From positions 682,001 to 746,000 of the forward strand of contig NZ_CP094997.1 of the NCBI RefSeq assembly GCF_022869785.1: DNA of 64,000 nt, read 5' to 3'. This stretch comes from Dyadobacter chenwenxiniae. GTDB taxonomy: Bacteria > Bacteroidota > Bacteroidia > Cytophagales > Spirosomataceae. Shown piece after piece: positions 15,902 through 24,848 of this stretch. Positions within the stretch are counted from its first letter, which is position 1. Each line of letters begins with the position of its first letter. The notes beneath the pieces were generated by a model. It was not told the DNA's origin. It ran no database searches and was given only the letters and a program-made list of their open reading frames with translations. The translations under genes were made by a program, and so were the position numbers.

Positions 15902-15975
15902 ATTTTGGAGGTCGGGCGAGCTGTTCGAATGTTGAGCCGGATTTTCATGCACAGAATTTCTTCTTAAATTGGGCC

Positions 15976-17934
15976 ATGCGCATCGATGGCAATACTGTAA
16001 AGCTCCTAAGGATACCATTCTCGTTTTTTCTGATGCCCTTGTTCCTGTTTGCTTACAGCCAGGCAGAAACGGTTGCACACCGCCAGGCGCTTTTTGCCTT
16101 CCTGATCATTCACTTGTTGGTTTATCCGGCTAGTAACGGTTACAATAGCTATGTGGATAAGGATGAAGATAGCATCGGCGGATTAGAGAAGCCGCCGATG
16201 CCCACGGCCAGCCTGTTTTACCTCACCCTGTTTCTGGATTTTACCGCGATCGTTTTAGCGCTCCTATTCGTAAATATAATGTTCGCAGGTTGCCTGGTCC
16301 TATACATTGCCGCATCGCGGGCGTACAGTTCGAGGCAGATCCGGCTGAAAAAATATCCGGTAACCGGTTTTCTGGTCGTCGTGATTTTCCAGGGCGCGTT
16401 TACCTACTACATGTCCATTGTGGGCGTGTCGGGAAGTGCGCTGGTGCTGAACCAGGAGCATATTTACGTGCTGTTAGGCTGTTCTTTTCAGATTGCGGGC
16501 GCGTATCCGCTCACACAAGTTTATCAGCACAAGCAGGACTTGAAGGACGGCGTTATCACATTGAGCTACAAGCTCGGTTACATCGGCACATTTCTGTTTG
16601 CTGCACTGATGTTTTTGCTGTGTAATGTATTTTATTATTTGTATTTTACATCGAGGGGCCTTGGAATGGTTTTTGCAATTATTCAGGTGTTCTTTTTGCC
16701 AATTATCGTCTATTTTGGCTATTGGTTTCACCGGGTGTGGAGGGATAGGAGTGAAGCAAATTTCAGGAATACCATGCGGATGAATTGGATTGCAGCCGTT
16801 TGCATGAACAGTTGTTTCATTGTTTTAATTATAATTAACAGAATTCCATTGAGTTATATATCCGCTATTGAGACGGCCGTCCCCGAGCATTGTTATTCGC
16901 AGGAAGCATTGGCTTCATTTTACCTGAAATCGACCGACGACCTGACCAATAAGAGAAAGATTAAAATAGTTGCGGGGAAAACAGGCATTGCGAGCCGCTA
17001 TTCCGTGATTTCGGATTTTGATAAAGCACCGGAAGATTACCAGTTTTTTAACAAAACCGCCACATTACTTCCCGAACCGACCCTGACGCAACGCATGCAG
17101 CTCTATCAGAAGCATGCGACGAACCTTTCGAAAAGCGCAATTGAGCGCATTGAAGGATTTGAACAAATAAAAGGCACTTTAACGCACCTGATCACTGTCA
17201 CCTGCACTGGTCTTTTTGCTCCCGGCCTCGATGTGGAACTCGTGCGCGAGCTGGATCTGAATCCTGCGATCCAGCGTAGCAGCGTGAATTTTATGGGATG
17301 TAACGCGGCTATCATTGCGCTTAAAAATGCGGATGCAATCTGCAACAGTCAACCGCACGCAAAGGTGCTGATCGTGTGTACGGAACTTTGCACCATTCAT
17401 TTTCAGAAACGATATAATGATGACTATTTGCTCTCCAACTTGATTTTTGGGGATGGTTCCGCGGCTGTTTTGGTGACGTCTGAGCCTGGGCAACATTATC
17501 TTCATCCGGTCAAAATTGACACATTCAACTCCCTGATCCTGCATAATGGCTATTCGGATATGGCCTGGCAATTGTCGGAAACGGGATTCATCATGAATTT
17601 GTCATCTTATGTGCCGGACCTTATTAGGAAAAATATCAAGCCTATGATGGACAGGATCGGGCTGGTGGCGGAAGAGTTCAAACATTGGGCTGTTCATCCG
17701 GGGGGAAAGCGCATTGTAGACGACTTCGCCGGTGCTCTGGAACTGGACAAGTGCCACATGGCACCTACATATAATGTGCTTAAAAACTACGGTAACATGT
17801 CGTCGCCTACAGTTTTGTTTGTCCTGAAAGAAGTTCTTGCAAAAGCGAAGCCTGAGCATGCGGGGAACCGCATCTTTGCAGCGGCATTCGGGCCGGGGCT
17901 GAGCATTGAAACAATGCAATTGCGATATGTTTAA
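15976..17934 (+). CDS. fused UbiA-type prenyltransferase and type III polyketide synthase
   Basis: One uninterrupted 652-residue frame from ATG 15976 (a TTG at 15889 would overlap the operator). Residues 1-~285 are a multi-spanning UbiA prenyltransferase: N57-x3-D61-x3-D65 in YNSYVDKDED and the second site QDLKD (188-191 region) bind Mg-diphosphate. Residues ~292-652 are a chalcone-synthase-like type III PKS: Cys442 in NFMGCNAAI, FGDGSAAVLV (491-500), His574 in WAVHPGG, Asn607 in YGNMSSPT, and FGPGLSIE near the end, so the Cys-His-Asn triad is intact. It should build an aromatic polyketide and prenylate it at the membrane. A methyltransferase and an FAD oxidoreductase follow with overlapping ends. 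The two activities are normally separate proteins. An internal TTG at 16849 could also give a free PKS. Confidence 0.88.
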   Translation: MRIDGNTVKLLRIPFSFFLMPLFLFAYSQAETVAHRQALFAFLIIHLLVYPASNGYNSYVDKDEDSIGGLEKPPMPTASLFYLTLFLDFTAIVLALLFVNIMFAGCLVLYIAASRAYSSRQIRLKKYPVTGFLVVVIFQGAFTYYMSIVGVSGSALVLNQEHIYVLLGCSFQIAGAYPLTQVYQHKQDLKDGVITLSYKLGYIGTFLFAALMFLLCNVFYYLYFTSRGLGMVFAIIQVFFLPIIVYFGYWFHRVWRDRSEANFRNTMRMNWIAAVCMNSCFIVLIIINRIPLSYISAIETAVPEHCYSQEALASFYLKSTDDLTNKRKIKIVAGKTGIASRYSVISDFDKAPEDYQFFNKTATLLPEPTLTQRMQLYQKHATNLSKSAIERIEGFEQIKGTLTHLITVTCTGLFAPGLDVELVRELDLNPAIQRSSVNFMGCNAAIIALKNADAICNSQPHAKVLIVCTELCTIHFQKRYNDDYLLSNLIFGDGSAAVLVTSEPGQHYLHPVKIDTFNSLILHNGYSDMAWQLSETGFIMNLSSYVPDLIRKNIKPMMDRIGLVAEEFKHWAVHPGGKRIVDDFAGALELDKCHMAPTYNVLKNYGNMSSPTVLFVLKEVLAKAKPEHAGNRIFAAAFGPGLSIETMQLRYV

Positions 17935-18622
17935 ATCCCGCAATCAGAATAAGGAACTACTTGATCAGGAGGAAATCCCATCTGCGGATCTTTTTCAGAA
18001 TTTAAGAGAACTTGATTTTATAAATCACTGGCTTGGCGGCTATAATATTTCTTTTGACGCATTAAAAAAGGTTGTCAGGCCAGGTAAATCCTACATTCTC
18101 GTTGATATTGGCTGCGGAGGCGGGGATACGCTGAAACGTATTCATCATTGGAGCAACAAAGCAGGTTATAAGCTGAACTTATATGGAGTGGACATTAAGC
18201 CCGTATGCATTGCTTATGCAGCAGAAAACCTGAAAACGGCATCCGTAAAGCTTATTTGCGATGATTACCGGCATATTTTTAGCCACCTGGACCAAGTTGA
18301 TATCATTCACGCCTGCCTGTTCTGTCATCATCTGGCCGAAAGCCAACTTGTTGAGCTTGTAGAGTTTGCGCTGCGTAATAAGTCGGTTTTGGTGATTAAT
18401 GATCTGGAACGGAATCCTTTGGCCTATTACTCCATAAAATGGTTGACAAAATTGTTTTCCAAATCTTATCTGGTGAAGAATGATGCGCCATTATCCGTTT
18501 TGCGTGGCTTCAAGAAAGCGGAATGGTTGGCGATTTTGGAAAAGGCCGGAGCAGTCAATTTTTCTGTCCGGAATAAATGGGCGTTCAGGCATGAAGTGAT
18601 CGTTTATGGAAACGCCAGCTAA
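17927..18622 (+). CDS. class I SAM-dependent methyltransferase
   Basis: The start at 17927 overlaps the stop of the fusion gene by 8 bp (ATGTTTAA), which implies translational coupling; the alternative start at 17906 is less likely. The 231-residue protein has motif I VDIGCGGGDTLKRI, the acidic end of strand 2 in LNLYGVDIKPV, and a CLFCHHLAESQLVELVEFAL segment typical of small-molecule methyltransferases in polyketide clusters. It probably methylates the aromatic product of the preceding synthase, at O or C. It lies between the synthase and the oxidoreductase in a three-gene operon. Confidence 0.88.
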   Translation: MFKSRNQNKELLDQEEIPSADLFQNLRELDFINHWLGGYNISFDALKKVVRPGKSYILVDIGCGGGDTLKRIHHWSNKAGYKLNLYGVDIKPVCIAYAAENLKTASVKLICDDYRHIFSHLDQVDIIHACLFCHHLAESQLVELVEFALRNKSVLVINDLERNPLAYYSIKWLTKLFSKSYLVKNDAPLSVLRGFKKAEWLAILEKAGAVNFSVRNKWAFRHEVIVYGNAS

Positions 18623-19742
18623 AACGTATGATTGCGGCATTATTGGTGGTGGATTAGCCGGCCTTTGTCTTGCTATCCAGCTTGCGGATCGAGGCATCTC
18701 CGTTATTGTGTTTGAAAAAAATCAGTTTCCTTCTCACAAAGTTTGCGGCGAATACATTTCTATGGAGAGCTGGGATTTTATTAAGAGTCTTGGAATGGAC
18801 TTGGAATCGCTCCATTTGCCGATCATTACCAAGCTCGGAATCAGTTCCGAAAGGGGCTTTATGCTTGAACATAGCCTTCAAATGGGCGGGTATGGCATCA
18901 GCAGGTTCAGCCTGGATCACGCGCTTGCTCGCATTGCATCGGCAAAGGGCGTGGCAATCATGGAACATTGCCGCGTTAATGGACTGCAAAATAATGGGAA
19001 TGAAGGTTTTGAGGTCAAAACAGCATTGGGGAATTTTCATGTGAAGGTGCTTTGCGGGAGTTATGGAAAATACACGCCTCAGTTTTTGTCGTCCAAAGTC
19101 TCGGATGCAGGGAATGAAACAGACAATTACATCGGTGTTAAATATCACATTAAGACAGATTTGGCAGCAGATCGCATCGAGCTTCACAATTTCAAAGACG
19201 GTTACTGCGGGATTTCAAAAGTTGATCAGGACTGGCATTGCCTGTGTTACCTGACCACATCCCGGAATTTGCAGGAGAATGCGAAGGACATCAAGAGCAT
19301 GGAGACAAATGTGTTGCACAAAAATCCTTTCTTAAAACGTTACTTTGCTGATGCTGAATTTGTTAACGAGAATCCGCTTGCTATCAGTAACATACGTTTT
19401 GCCAAAAAACAAATCCAGACCGACGGCGTTTTTCTGCTCGGTGACGCAGCTGGTTCTATAACCCCGCTTTGCGGCAATGGCATGAGTATGGCGATGCGCG
19501 CCTCGAAGATTCTGGCGGGCGAACTGATCCGGGTTTTTGAGCAAAAGCAAACGAAGGAAGCAGCAGCGGCTAACTATAAGACCGCTTGGAACAATGCATT
19601 CGGCCGCCGAATTACAGCCGGTTACTATTTGCAGGGATTATTTGGCAAAAGGCTTACAACCGATCTTACATTGAGGACTTTGAATTATCTGCCTGGCCTA
19701 ACAAACAGATTGGTTTCGTTAACGCACGGAGACCGTTTCTAG
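18606..19742 (+). CDS. FAD-dependent oxidoreductase (geranylgeranyl-reductase/monooxygenase-like)
   Basis: A 378-residue flavoprotein. CGIIGGGLAGLCLAIQLADRGISVIVFEK is the Rossmann FAD-binding start, HKVCGEYIS corresponds to the region where geranylgeranyl-reductase-like enzymes carry a Cys-Gly-Glu, and GVFLLGDAAGSITPLCGNGMSMAMRAS is the second FAD motif. It overlaps the methyltransferase end by 17 bp. In type III PKS loci such enzymes hydroxylate the ring or reduce the prenyl chain; sequence alone does not decide which. Its last 24 bp overlap the end of the convergent lycopene cyclase gene. Confidence 0.9.
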   Translation: METPAKTYDCGIIGGGLAGLCLAIQLADRGISVIVFEKNQFPSHKVCGEYISMESWDFIKSLGMDLESLHLPIITKLGISSERGFMLEHSLQMGGYGISRFSLDHALARIASAKGVAIMEHCRVNGLQNNGNEGFEVKTALGNFHVKVLCGSYGKYTPQFLSSKVSDAGNETDNYIGVKYHIKTDLAADRIELHNFKDGYCGISKVDQDWHCLCYLTTSRNLQENAKDIKSMETNVLHKNPFLKRYFADAEFVNENPLAISNIRFAKKQIQTDGVFLLGDAAGSITPLCGNGMSMAMRASKILAGELIRVFEQKQTKEAAAANYKTAWNNAFGRRITAGYYLQGLFGKRLTTDLTLRTLNYLPGLTNRLVSLTHGDRF

Positions 19743-20444
19743 ATTTTCTTTCTCAGGAACGGGATATTTAGCCAGTAAATATTCAAACAAAAACGTGTTC
19801 AGCAACAACATGAGCATCCCGTAGAAGATATCTTCAAACGGAATGGTAAAAATCCTTATGCCAATGTTTTCAGCATTATTATACCAAACAACAGGCTCGT
19901 CCAGCCCCGAACCGGTGAGAATCCCATTTACGATGAAAAATGGAATCAGTAAAAACATGTGGGAGAAATAAAACAGGCTCAGCCATTTAGCCTTTACAAC
20001 GAGTTTGAGAAACAACAGGAAGCCAAACAGACCGACCGCCGTCCAGCAAGTGTAATATCGGTCAAAATACGTCAGACCCATTGCGAAGGTGAAGCACAGG
20101 AAAATGGCAGTAATATTGTTCTCCCTTTTTACGCGATAGTCGGCCCCGAAATAAATCCGAAAACAATAGTAAGTAAACAGGCAGGCGTACGGAATACAGA
20201 TAAAAAACAGGATCTCTTCCACAGGGAGGTCAAAGAAATAGATCCCTGTCAAGTATTTTGGCGTAAAACCCCATACGCGGATCTTTGTAAAATAACTGTC
20301 CCAGATCACGAATGGCACCAATGAGAGCAGTATCGAAGGCCATAGCAAGTGCCACCGCTTATAGAGCTGGATCTTGGGATGAAAGGAAAACAACAGAGGA
20401 ACGGCAATTGCGCCCAAGTCAACAAGCAAATAGAGAAAATTCAT
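19719..20444 (-). CDS. lycopene beta-cyclase, fused CrtYc-CrtYd type
   Basis: A 241-residue membrane protein with about seven hydrophobic segments, no FAD motif and two related halves. FFDLPVEEILFFICIPYACLFTYYCF in the first half and IFTIPFEDIFYGMLMLLLNTFLFEYL in the second each carry the Pro-x-Glu-(Glu/Asp)-x-x-(Phe/Tyr) motif typical of heterodimeric or fused CrtYcd lycopene cyclases. It converts lycopene to beta-carotene. It overlaps crtZ by 4 bp (ATGA) and is the last gene of the carotenoid operon. Confidence 0.92.
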   Translation of the reverse strand: MNFLYLLVDLGAIAVPLLFSFHPKIQLYKRWHLLWPSILLSLVPFVIWDSYFTKIRVWGFTPKYLTGIYFFDLPVEEILFFICIPYACLFTYYCFRIYFGADYRVKRENNITAIFLCFTFAMGLTYFDRYYTCWTAVGLFGFLLFLKLVVKAKWLSLFYFSHMFLLIPFFIVNGILTGSGLDEPVVWYNNAENIGIRIFTIPFEDIFYGMLMLLLNTFLFEYLLAKYPVPEKENLETVSVR

Positions 20445-20914
20445 TTTGCCGCGGCGTTTTTAGCATCCCTGAAATATTTTAAAGGCACCCAAAGCATCCC
20501 GAAACATTCTCCCTGATATTTTCCAAGGTGCTTATGGTGCATTTTGTGAGCCCGGCGTATCGCTTTCAAATACACGGAATCCGTATTCCGGAACATTCGG
20601 AAACGCTGGTGGATAAAAATATCGTGCACCAGAAAATATGTGAAACCGTAAAGCGTAATCCCCAGTCCTATCCAGAAGAAGTAATTAAATCCCTGATTAA
20701 CCCCAAGCAGAAGGCAGAGAATCCCGGGCGTAGCAAAGATGGCAAAGAAATAGTCGTTCTTTTCGAAAAAATCACCGTCATCACGCTGGTGGTGGTCATG
20801 ATGTAAAAACCATAAAGCGCCGTGCATCAAGTATTTATGTGCAAGCCACGCCACGCATTCCATTCCAACAAATGCGGCCAGTACGATCAATGTATTTACT
20901 ATCCAGGGGCTCAT
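20441..20914 (-). CDS. crtZ: beta-carotene hydroxylase
   Basis: A 157-residue di-iron membrane hydroxylase of the fatty-acid hydroxylase superfamily. The four histidine clusters are present: HKYLMH (26-31), HHDHH (38-42), HDIFIHQRF and HKMHHKH. It hydroxylates beta-ionone rings to give zeaxanthin. Membrane helices flank the clusters. Together with the cyclase and phytoene enzymes, it points to zeaxanthin or a derivative as the operon's product; no ketolase (crtW) or glycosyltransferase gene lies beside it. Confidence 0.95.
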   Translation of the reverse strand: MSPWIVNTLIVLAAFVGMECVAWLAHKYLMHGALWFLHHDHHQRDDGDFFEKNDYFFAIFATPGILCLLLGVNQGFNYFFWIGLGITLYGFTYFLVHDIFIHQRFRMFRNTDSVYLKAIRRAHKMHHKHLGKYQGECFGMLWVPLKYFRDAKNAAAK

Positions 20915-20954
20915 TGCAAATTCAGGCTTTCAACTTTCGGCAAATGGCCGTCGG

Positions 20955-21476
20955 CTATTGTTTTGGTCTTATTTTGTCGGCAACTTCCGAGAAGCAAATT
21001 TTGAACCACTCGGTGTAAGTATGTGGGTTCCGCTGCATATCCGCCTCGATATCAGCAGGTTTCATGTATTTGAAGTCATTAGCCTCACTCACATTAATTT
21101 TGGGGACTGCGTCGGAAATGCCCCAAAAGACGTGGTCCAGCTCGTTTTCCGTCAGCCCGTTTTCGAGATTGACATGGTATTGAAATGTGAAAAGAAATTG
21201 TAGATCAGCAGTGATTCCCATCTCTTCGGAAAGTCGTCTTACCGCTCCATGATGCGCAGATTCGTCCGGAAGCGGATGGCTGCAACATGTGTTAGACCAA
21301 AGCCCTTCGGAATGATACTTGCCGAAAGCCCGTTGCTGCAGGAGCATTTCGCCTTTTGAGTTGTAAATAAAAACAGAGAATGCACGATGCAGAACACCTT
21401 TTTGATGCGCTTCCAACTTAGGCATCCGCCCAATTTCCATATCATCTTCATTCACCAGCACAACTTGATCAGTCAT
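20955..21476 (-). CDS. idi: isopentenyl-diphosphate delta-isomerase, type I
   Basis: A 173-residue Nudix-fold isomerase that interconverts IPP and DMAPP. The start at 21476 (MTDQVVLVNEDD) is favoured over 21521, because the extension is encoded by the edge of a repeat. Catalytic features are FGKYHSEGLWSNTCCSHP, with the active-site Cys in TCCSHP, and the Nudix-like RRLSEEMGI helix with its acidic residues. ENELDHVFWG provides the second catalytic Glu region. It supplies DMAPP for carotenoids, and possibly for the neighbouring prenyltransferase fusion. Confidence 0.94.
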   Translation of the reverse strand: MTDQVVLVNEDDMEIGRMPKLEAHQKGVLHRAFSVFIYNSKGEMLLQQRAFGKYHSEGLWSNTCCSHPLPDESAHHGAVRRLSEEMGITADLQFLFTFQYHVNLENGLTENELDHVFWGISDAVPKINVSEANDFKYMKPADIEADMQRNPHTYTEWFKICFSEVADKIRPKQ

Positions 21477-21509
21477 AAAATCGGGATTTAGGGAACTAAG
21501 GGATTTTTC

Positions 21510-21597
21510 GGCTGTCGGCAATCGGCTTTCGGCTTACAGCCTATTGCTTACAGCCAATTGCTGACAGCTGACAGCTGATTGCCGACAGCCGACAGCC
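21510..21597. repeat. GCCGACAGC-type intergenic repeat with long hairpin
   Basis: GGCTGTCGGCAATC (21510-21523) is the exact reverse complement of GATTGCCGACAGCC (21577-21590); between and after these are degenerate copies (TTACAGCC, CTGACAGC). ATTGCCGACAGCCGACAGC also occurs at 52539-52557. It sits between idi and crtB inside the operon, so it could affect transcript stability or processing. Confidence 0.7.
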
Positions 21598-21615
21598 CCT
21601 ATAACATCAAAAACG

Positions 21616-22452
21616 TCATAAAAGGTCGAACTGATGCCTTACTAACGAACGAAACATGAGTCCCACTTTATCATGATCGGGAATTCGTATGCGTGCATTC
21701 ATCACTTTTTCGGGCGGGGTCTCCTTGATCCGCAGGAAAAGCTTTTTGTAATAATAATAGGCAAGGTAAACGCCGCGTCTCGCGCCACTCGGCAACTGCT
21801 TGATGCCGATCAATGCCTGTTCAAAATCTTCTTCAATTTCCTGCTGGATCTTCTCTTTTTCTTTATATGAAAAGTGGTCAAAATTTACGCCCGGAAAATA
21901 GGTTCGGCCCAGGTCTACATAATCGGCCTTCAAATCGCGCAAAAAATTAACTTTCTGAAACGCTGCGCCAAGCTTCATCGCAAATGGTTTGAGTTCATCA
22001 AACAGCTGCTGATTTCCCTCCGTAAACACTCTCAGGCACATTAATCCCACAACTTCGGCGGAGCCAAGAATATATTCGGAATAGGAATCAGGACTGTATT
22101 CCTTCTTCATCAAATCCATTTCCATGCTCCTTAAAAACGTATCTATCAGCTCCCATTCAATGTTATATGTATGTACCACGTGCTGAAAACTGTTCAAGAT
22201 CGGGTTAATGCTGATCTTGTGGTGAAGCGCTTCCACCGTATCCTTACGGATTTTGTCCATCATAAACTCCTTATCGTAGTCATGAAAACTATCCACAATT
22301 TCGTCGGCAAGCCTTACAAAGCCATATATACCGTATATCGGCGCCCGCAATGATGGTTTCAGGAAATAAATGCCAAGCGAAAACGACGTACTATATAGTT
22401 GTGTGGTTGTTTTGCTGCATGATGCGGACAGATTGTCGAACAAGCTCTTCAT
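21616..22452 (-). CDS. crtB: phytoene synthase
   Basis: A 278-residue squalene/phytoene-synthase-family enzyme that condenses two geranylgeranyl diphosphates. YSTSFSLGIYFLKP is the N-terminal signature, DEIVDSF is the first Asp-rich Mg site and NFLRDLKADYVDLGRTYFP the second, both intact. The length is normal for bacterial CrtB. It starts 4 bp after crtI ends and is followed by the idi gene after a repeat. Confidence 0.96.
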   Translation of the reverse strand: MKSLFDNLSASCSKTTTQLYSTSFSLGIYFLKPSLRAPIYGIYGFVRLADEIVDSFHDYDKEFMMDKIRKDTVEALHHKISINPILNSFQHVVHTYNIEWELIDTFLRSMEMDLMKKEYSPDSYSEYILGSAEVVGLMCLRVFTEGNQQLFDELKPFAMKLGAAFQKVNFLRDLKADYVDLGRTYFPGVNFDHFSYKEKEKIQQEIEEDFEQALIGIKQLPSGARRGVYLAYYYYKKLFLRIKETPPEKVMNARIRIPDHDKVGLMFRSLVRHQFDLL

Positions 22453-22455
22453 GAC

Positions 22456-23958
22456 TTATTTGTTTAGGAATTTTTGAAGTTCAGTGGCTGCAATGCGGCC
22501 TGAAATGATAGAAGGCGGAACGCCCGGTCCGGGAACAGTCAGCTGGCCAGCATAAAATAGATTTTTGACCTTGCTGCTTTTGAGTTTCGGTTTAAAAATA
22601 GCAGTCTGCATCAGCGTGTTAGCAAGTCCGTAAGCGTTTCCCTGGAAGGCATTGTAGTCGCAGATGAAATCGGACACGCAATAGCTTTTCTTAAAAACCA
22701 CATGATTTCGGATGTCTTCACCGGCAAATTTTTCCAGCCTTTCCATAAGTACGTTGAAATACGTCTCCCGGATTGCGTCGGGGTCGTCCAGGCCAATGGC
22801 AATGGGCATTAATATGAACAGATTTTCACTTCCCGCCGGCGCTACGGATGCATCGGTTTTGGAAGGGCAGCAAACGTAGAAGAGCGGACTTTTCGGCCAT
22901 TTTTTATCTTTGTATATCTCAACGGCGTGCTGATCAAAATTCTCGTCGAAAAACAGATTGTGGTGACGAAGCTTATCGACCTTTTTATTTACCCCCAAAT
23001 AAAACAACAGGCACGAGGGAGCGAAAGTCCTGTTTTCCCAGTACGCTTCGTTATAGGTGCGGTATTCTTTTTCCAGTAAATTCTGTTCAATGTGATGATA
23101 GTCAGCACTTCCAATAACAGCGTCGGCTTTGAAGCTTTTGTTTTTGGTATGCAAATGGCTGATTTTGTCTGACGCTATATCGAATTTTTCAATATTCTGA
23201 CTGGTCAGCACATTGACTCCTGCATCCTCTGCTATCTTCCTGAATGATTCCGCCACTTTTCCGAAGCCGCCCATAGGATAAAATGTGCCCTGTTTGAGGC
23301 CAGCAAAATTCATAAGGCTATACAGGGCGGGCGTGTCTTTTGGCATCGCGCCCAGAAAGAGGACCGGAAATTCGATCAGCGCCAGCAGCCGCGGATCTTT
23401 AAAATATTGCCTGACGTGCTTACTGAACGAAGTAAAAAGTTGGAGTTTCAGCGCGTCTTTGAATAATTTCAAACTGAAAAACTCTGTCACCGAATGCCCT
23501 GGCTTGTAAACCATATCATTCATCCCAACCAGGTACTTGAATTCCCCTTCGGCAATGAATTTCCGCAACTTTGCCCCGCTGCCCGCTTCAATGTCTTCAA
23601 AAAGCGCACAAACCGCATCATAATCAGCAGGAATGTCCATCACCTCGTTTTCGAAAATGACGGCAAAACCAGGGTCAAGTTTTTTTAAATCGTAAAAATC
23701 AGATGTGTTTTTACCAAAGAGTGAAAAGAAGCTGTCGTAAACATCGGGCATCCAATACCAGCTCGGGCCCATGTCAAACAGGAACCCATCTTGCGAAAAA
23801 GTCCTTGCGCGGCCTCCTATGCCCGGATTTTTTTCAAAAACAGTAACCTTATTTCCGCTTTCGGCGAGCACAGAAGCTGCTGCCAGTCCGGCAAAACCTG
23901 CACCTATGACTGCAATTTCATGTGATTTACCAGTTTTAGTCAGAATTTGGTTATGCAT
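22456..23958 (-). CDS. crtI: phytoene desaturase
   Basis: A 500-residue FAD enzyme that introduces the four double bonds leading to lycopene. IAVIGAGFAGLAAASVLAESGNKVTVFEKN is the dinucleotide-binding motif, followed by GGRARTFSQDGFLFDMGPSWYWMPDVYD. The C-terminal signature is NLFYAGQLTVPGPGVPPSIISGRIAA. It overlaps the end of the regulator gene by 8 bp and so is translationally coupled to it. Confidence 0.96.
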   Translation of the reverse strand: MHNQILTKTGKSHEIAVIGAGFAGLAAASVLAESGNKVTVFEKNPGIGGRARTFSQDGFLFDMGPSWYWMPDVYDSFFSLFGKNTSDFYDLKKLDPGFAVIFENEVMDIPADYDAVCALFEDIEAGSGAKLRKFIAEGEFKYLVGMNDMVYKPGHSVTEFFSLKLFKDALKLQLFTSFSKHVRQYFKDPRLLALIEFPVLFLGAMPKDTPALYSLMNFAGLKQGTFYPMGGFGKVAESFRKIAEDAGVNVLTSQNIEKFDIASDKISHLHTKNKSFKADAVIGSADYHHIEQNLLEKEYRTYNEAYWENRTFAPSCLLFYLGVNKKVDKLRHHNLFFDENFDQHAVEIYKDKKWPKSPLFYVCCPSKTDASVAPAGSENLFILMPIAIGLDDPDAIRETYFNVLMERLEKFAGEDIRNHVVFKKSYCVSDFICDYNAFQGNAYGLANTLMQTAIFKPKLKSSKVKNLFYAGQLTVPGPGVPPSIISGRIAATELQKFLNK

Positions 23959-24847
23959 TTGAACTGTTAAGAATGTCTGTCAGATTTTCGATTGTCTCAA
24001 TTAAGATAACCCCTTTTTTGTTAGCGATTTCCTTTGTTTTTTCATCGCCTCCCGAGATGCAGATCGTCAGATTGGGGAAATTATTTCTAAGGCTTCCCAA
24101 TAGTGTTTCTGCTTGATTATCATACTGGTTACGTACAAAAAAAGAATAAACGTGCGTAGGCTTGTAATCAGAAATAACTGCTGTAAGATCCTGCAACGGA
24201 ACCCGGGCACCCAGGTAAACCACATCCTGGCCCATCTGCCTGGCCATATAGTACGCAAAAAGCAAACCGATCTCGTGATCTTCTTCCTCATTCAAAAAAA
24301 GGATCCATTTTTGATCTGGTTTTTCCGGCAGTGGCAGGGCGTCAACCGCAGCAAACAATTTTTGCCGGATAAGATTAGATAAAAAGTGTTCCTGAGAAGG
24401 CAGCAAATCATCCTTTACCCACATTAAGCCCGTTCTCACCAGCAGCGGATACAGGATTTTCGTGTATGTTTTTTTTAATCCAAGCCTTTTAACCGCATTT
24501 GCGAAAAGCTCCTCGAAAAGCGCGACGTGATAGGTGGTGATCGCAATCAGTGCCTGATTGATAATCGCCTCTACATTCACATCGCCCTGAAACGAGGCCT
24601 GGATGATCTTGTCAATCTCCGATGCTATTTCAGATTTGGTCAGCTTTCCGATCCGCGAGATTTTCATTCCCCGATCCAGTAACGTGCACACATTCAGAAG
24701 CTTCTTGACTTGGTCGTCATTATAAAAGCGAATGTTCGTATCCGTCCGCTCAGGTTCAAGCAAGCCATAGCGCTGCTCCCACATACGAATTGTGTGCGCT
24801 TTCATGCTGCTTATTCTTTCCAGGTCTTTGATAGAATAGGATGACAT
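23951..24847 (-). CDS. MerR-type regulator with B12-binding domain (CarH/LitR-like)
   Basis: A 298-residue protein. Residues 5-70 are a MerR DNA-binding domain (YSIKDLERISSMKAHTIRMWEQRYGLL). A helical cap domain follows (~90-165), then a Rossmann cobalamin-binding domain (~178-295). Cap residues W143-x9-E153-H154 match the Wx9EH signature of adenosylcobalamin photoreceptors, and E189-x-H191-x-x-G194 is the lower-ligand motif. The residue after Trp is Val; from memory, CarH of Thermus has His there (the cobalt ligand after photolysis). It is first in the carotenoid operon and overlaps crtI, so light- or B12-controlled pigment synthesis with autoregulation is expected. DNA binding and photochemistry are inferred. 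Confidence 0.9.
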   Translation of the reverse strand: MSSYSIKDLERISSMKAHTIRMWEQRYGLLEPERTDTNIRFYNDDQVKKLLNVCTLLDRGMKISRIGKLTKSEIASEIDKIIQASFQGDVNVEAIINQALIAITTYHVALFEELFANAVKRLGLKKTYTKILYPLLVRTGLMWVKDDLLPSQEHFLSNLIRQKLFAAVDALPLPEKPDQKWILFLNEEEDHEIGLLFAYYMARQMGQDVVYLGARVPLQDLTAVISDYKPTHVYSFFVRNQYDNQAETLLGSLRNNFPNLTICISGGDEKTKEIANKKGVILIETIENLTDILNSSNA

Positions 24848-24848
24848 T

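Noticed and set aside
15900..15960. tRNA-like TTCGAA segment near 15924
   Set aside because: No acceptor stem, D-arm or anticodon arm can be drawn around it; no tRNA gene was found in the window.
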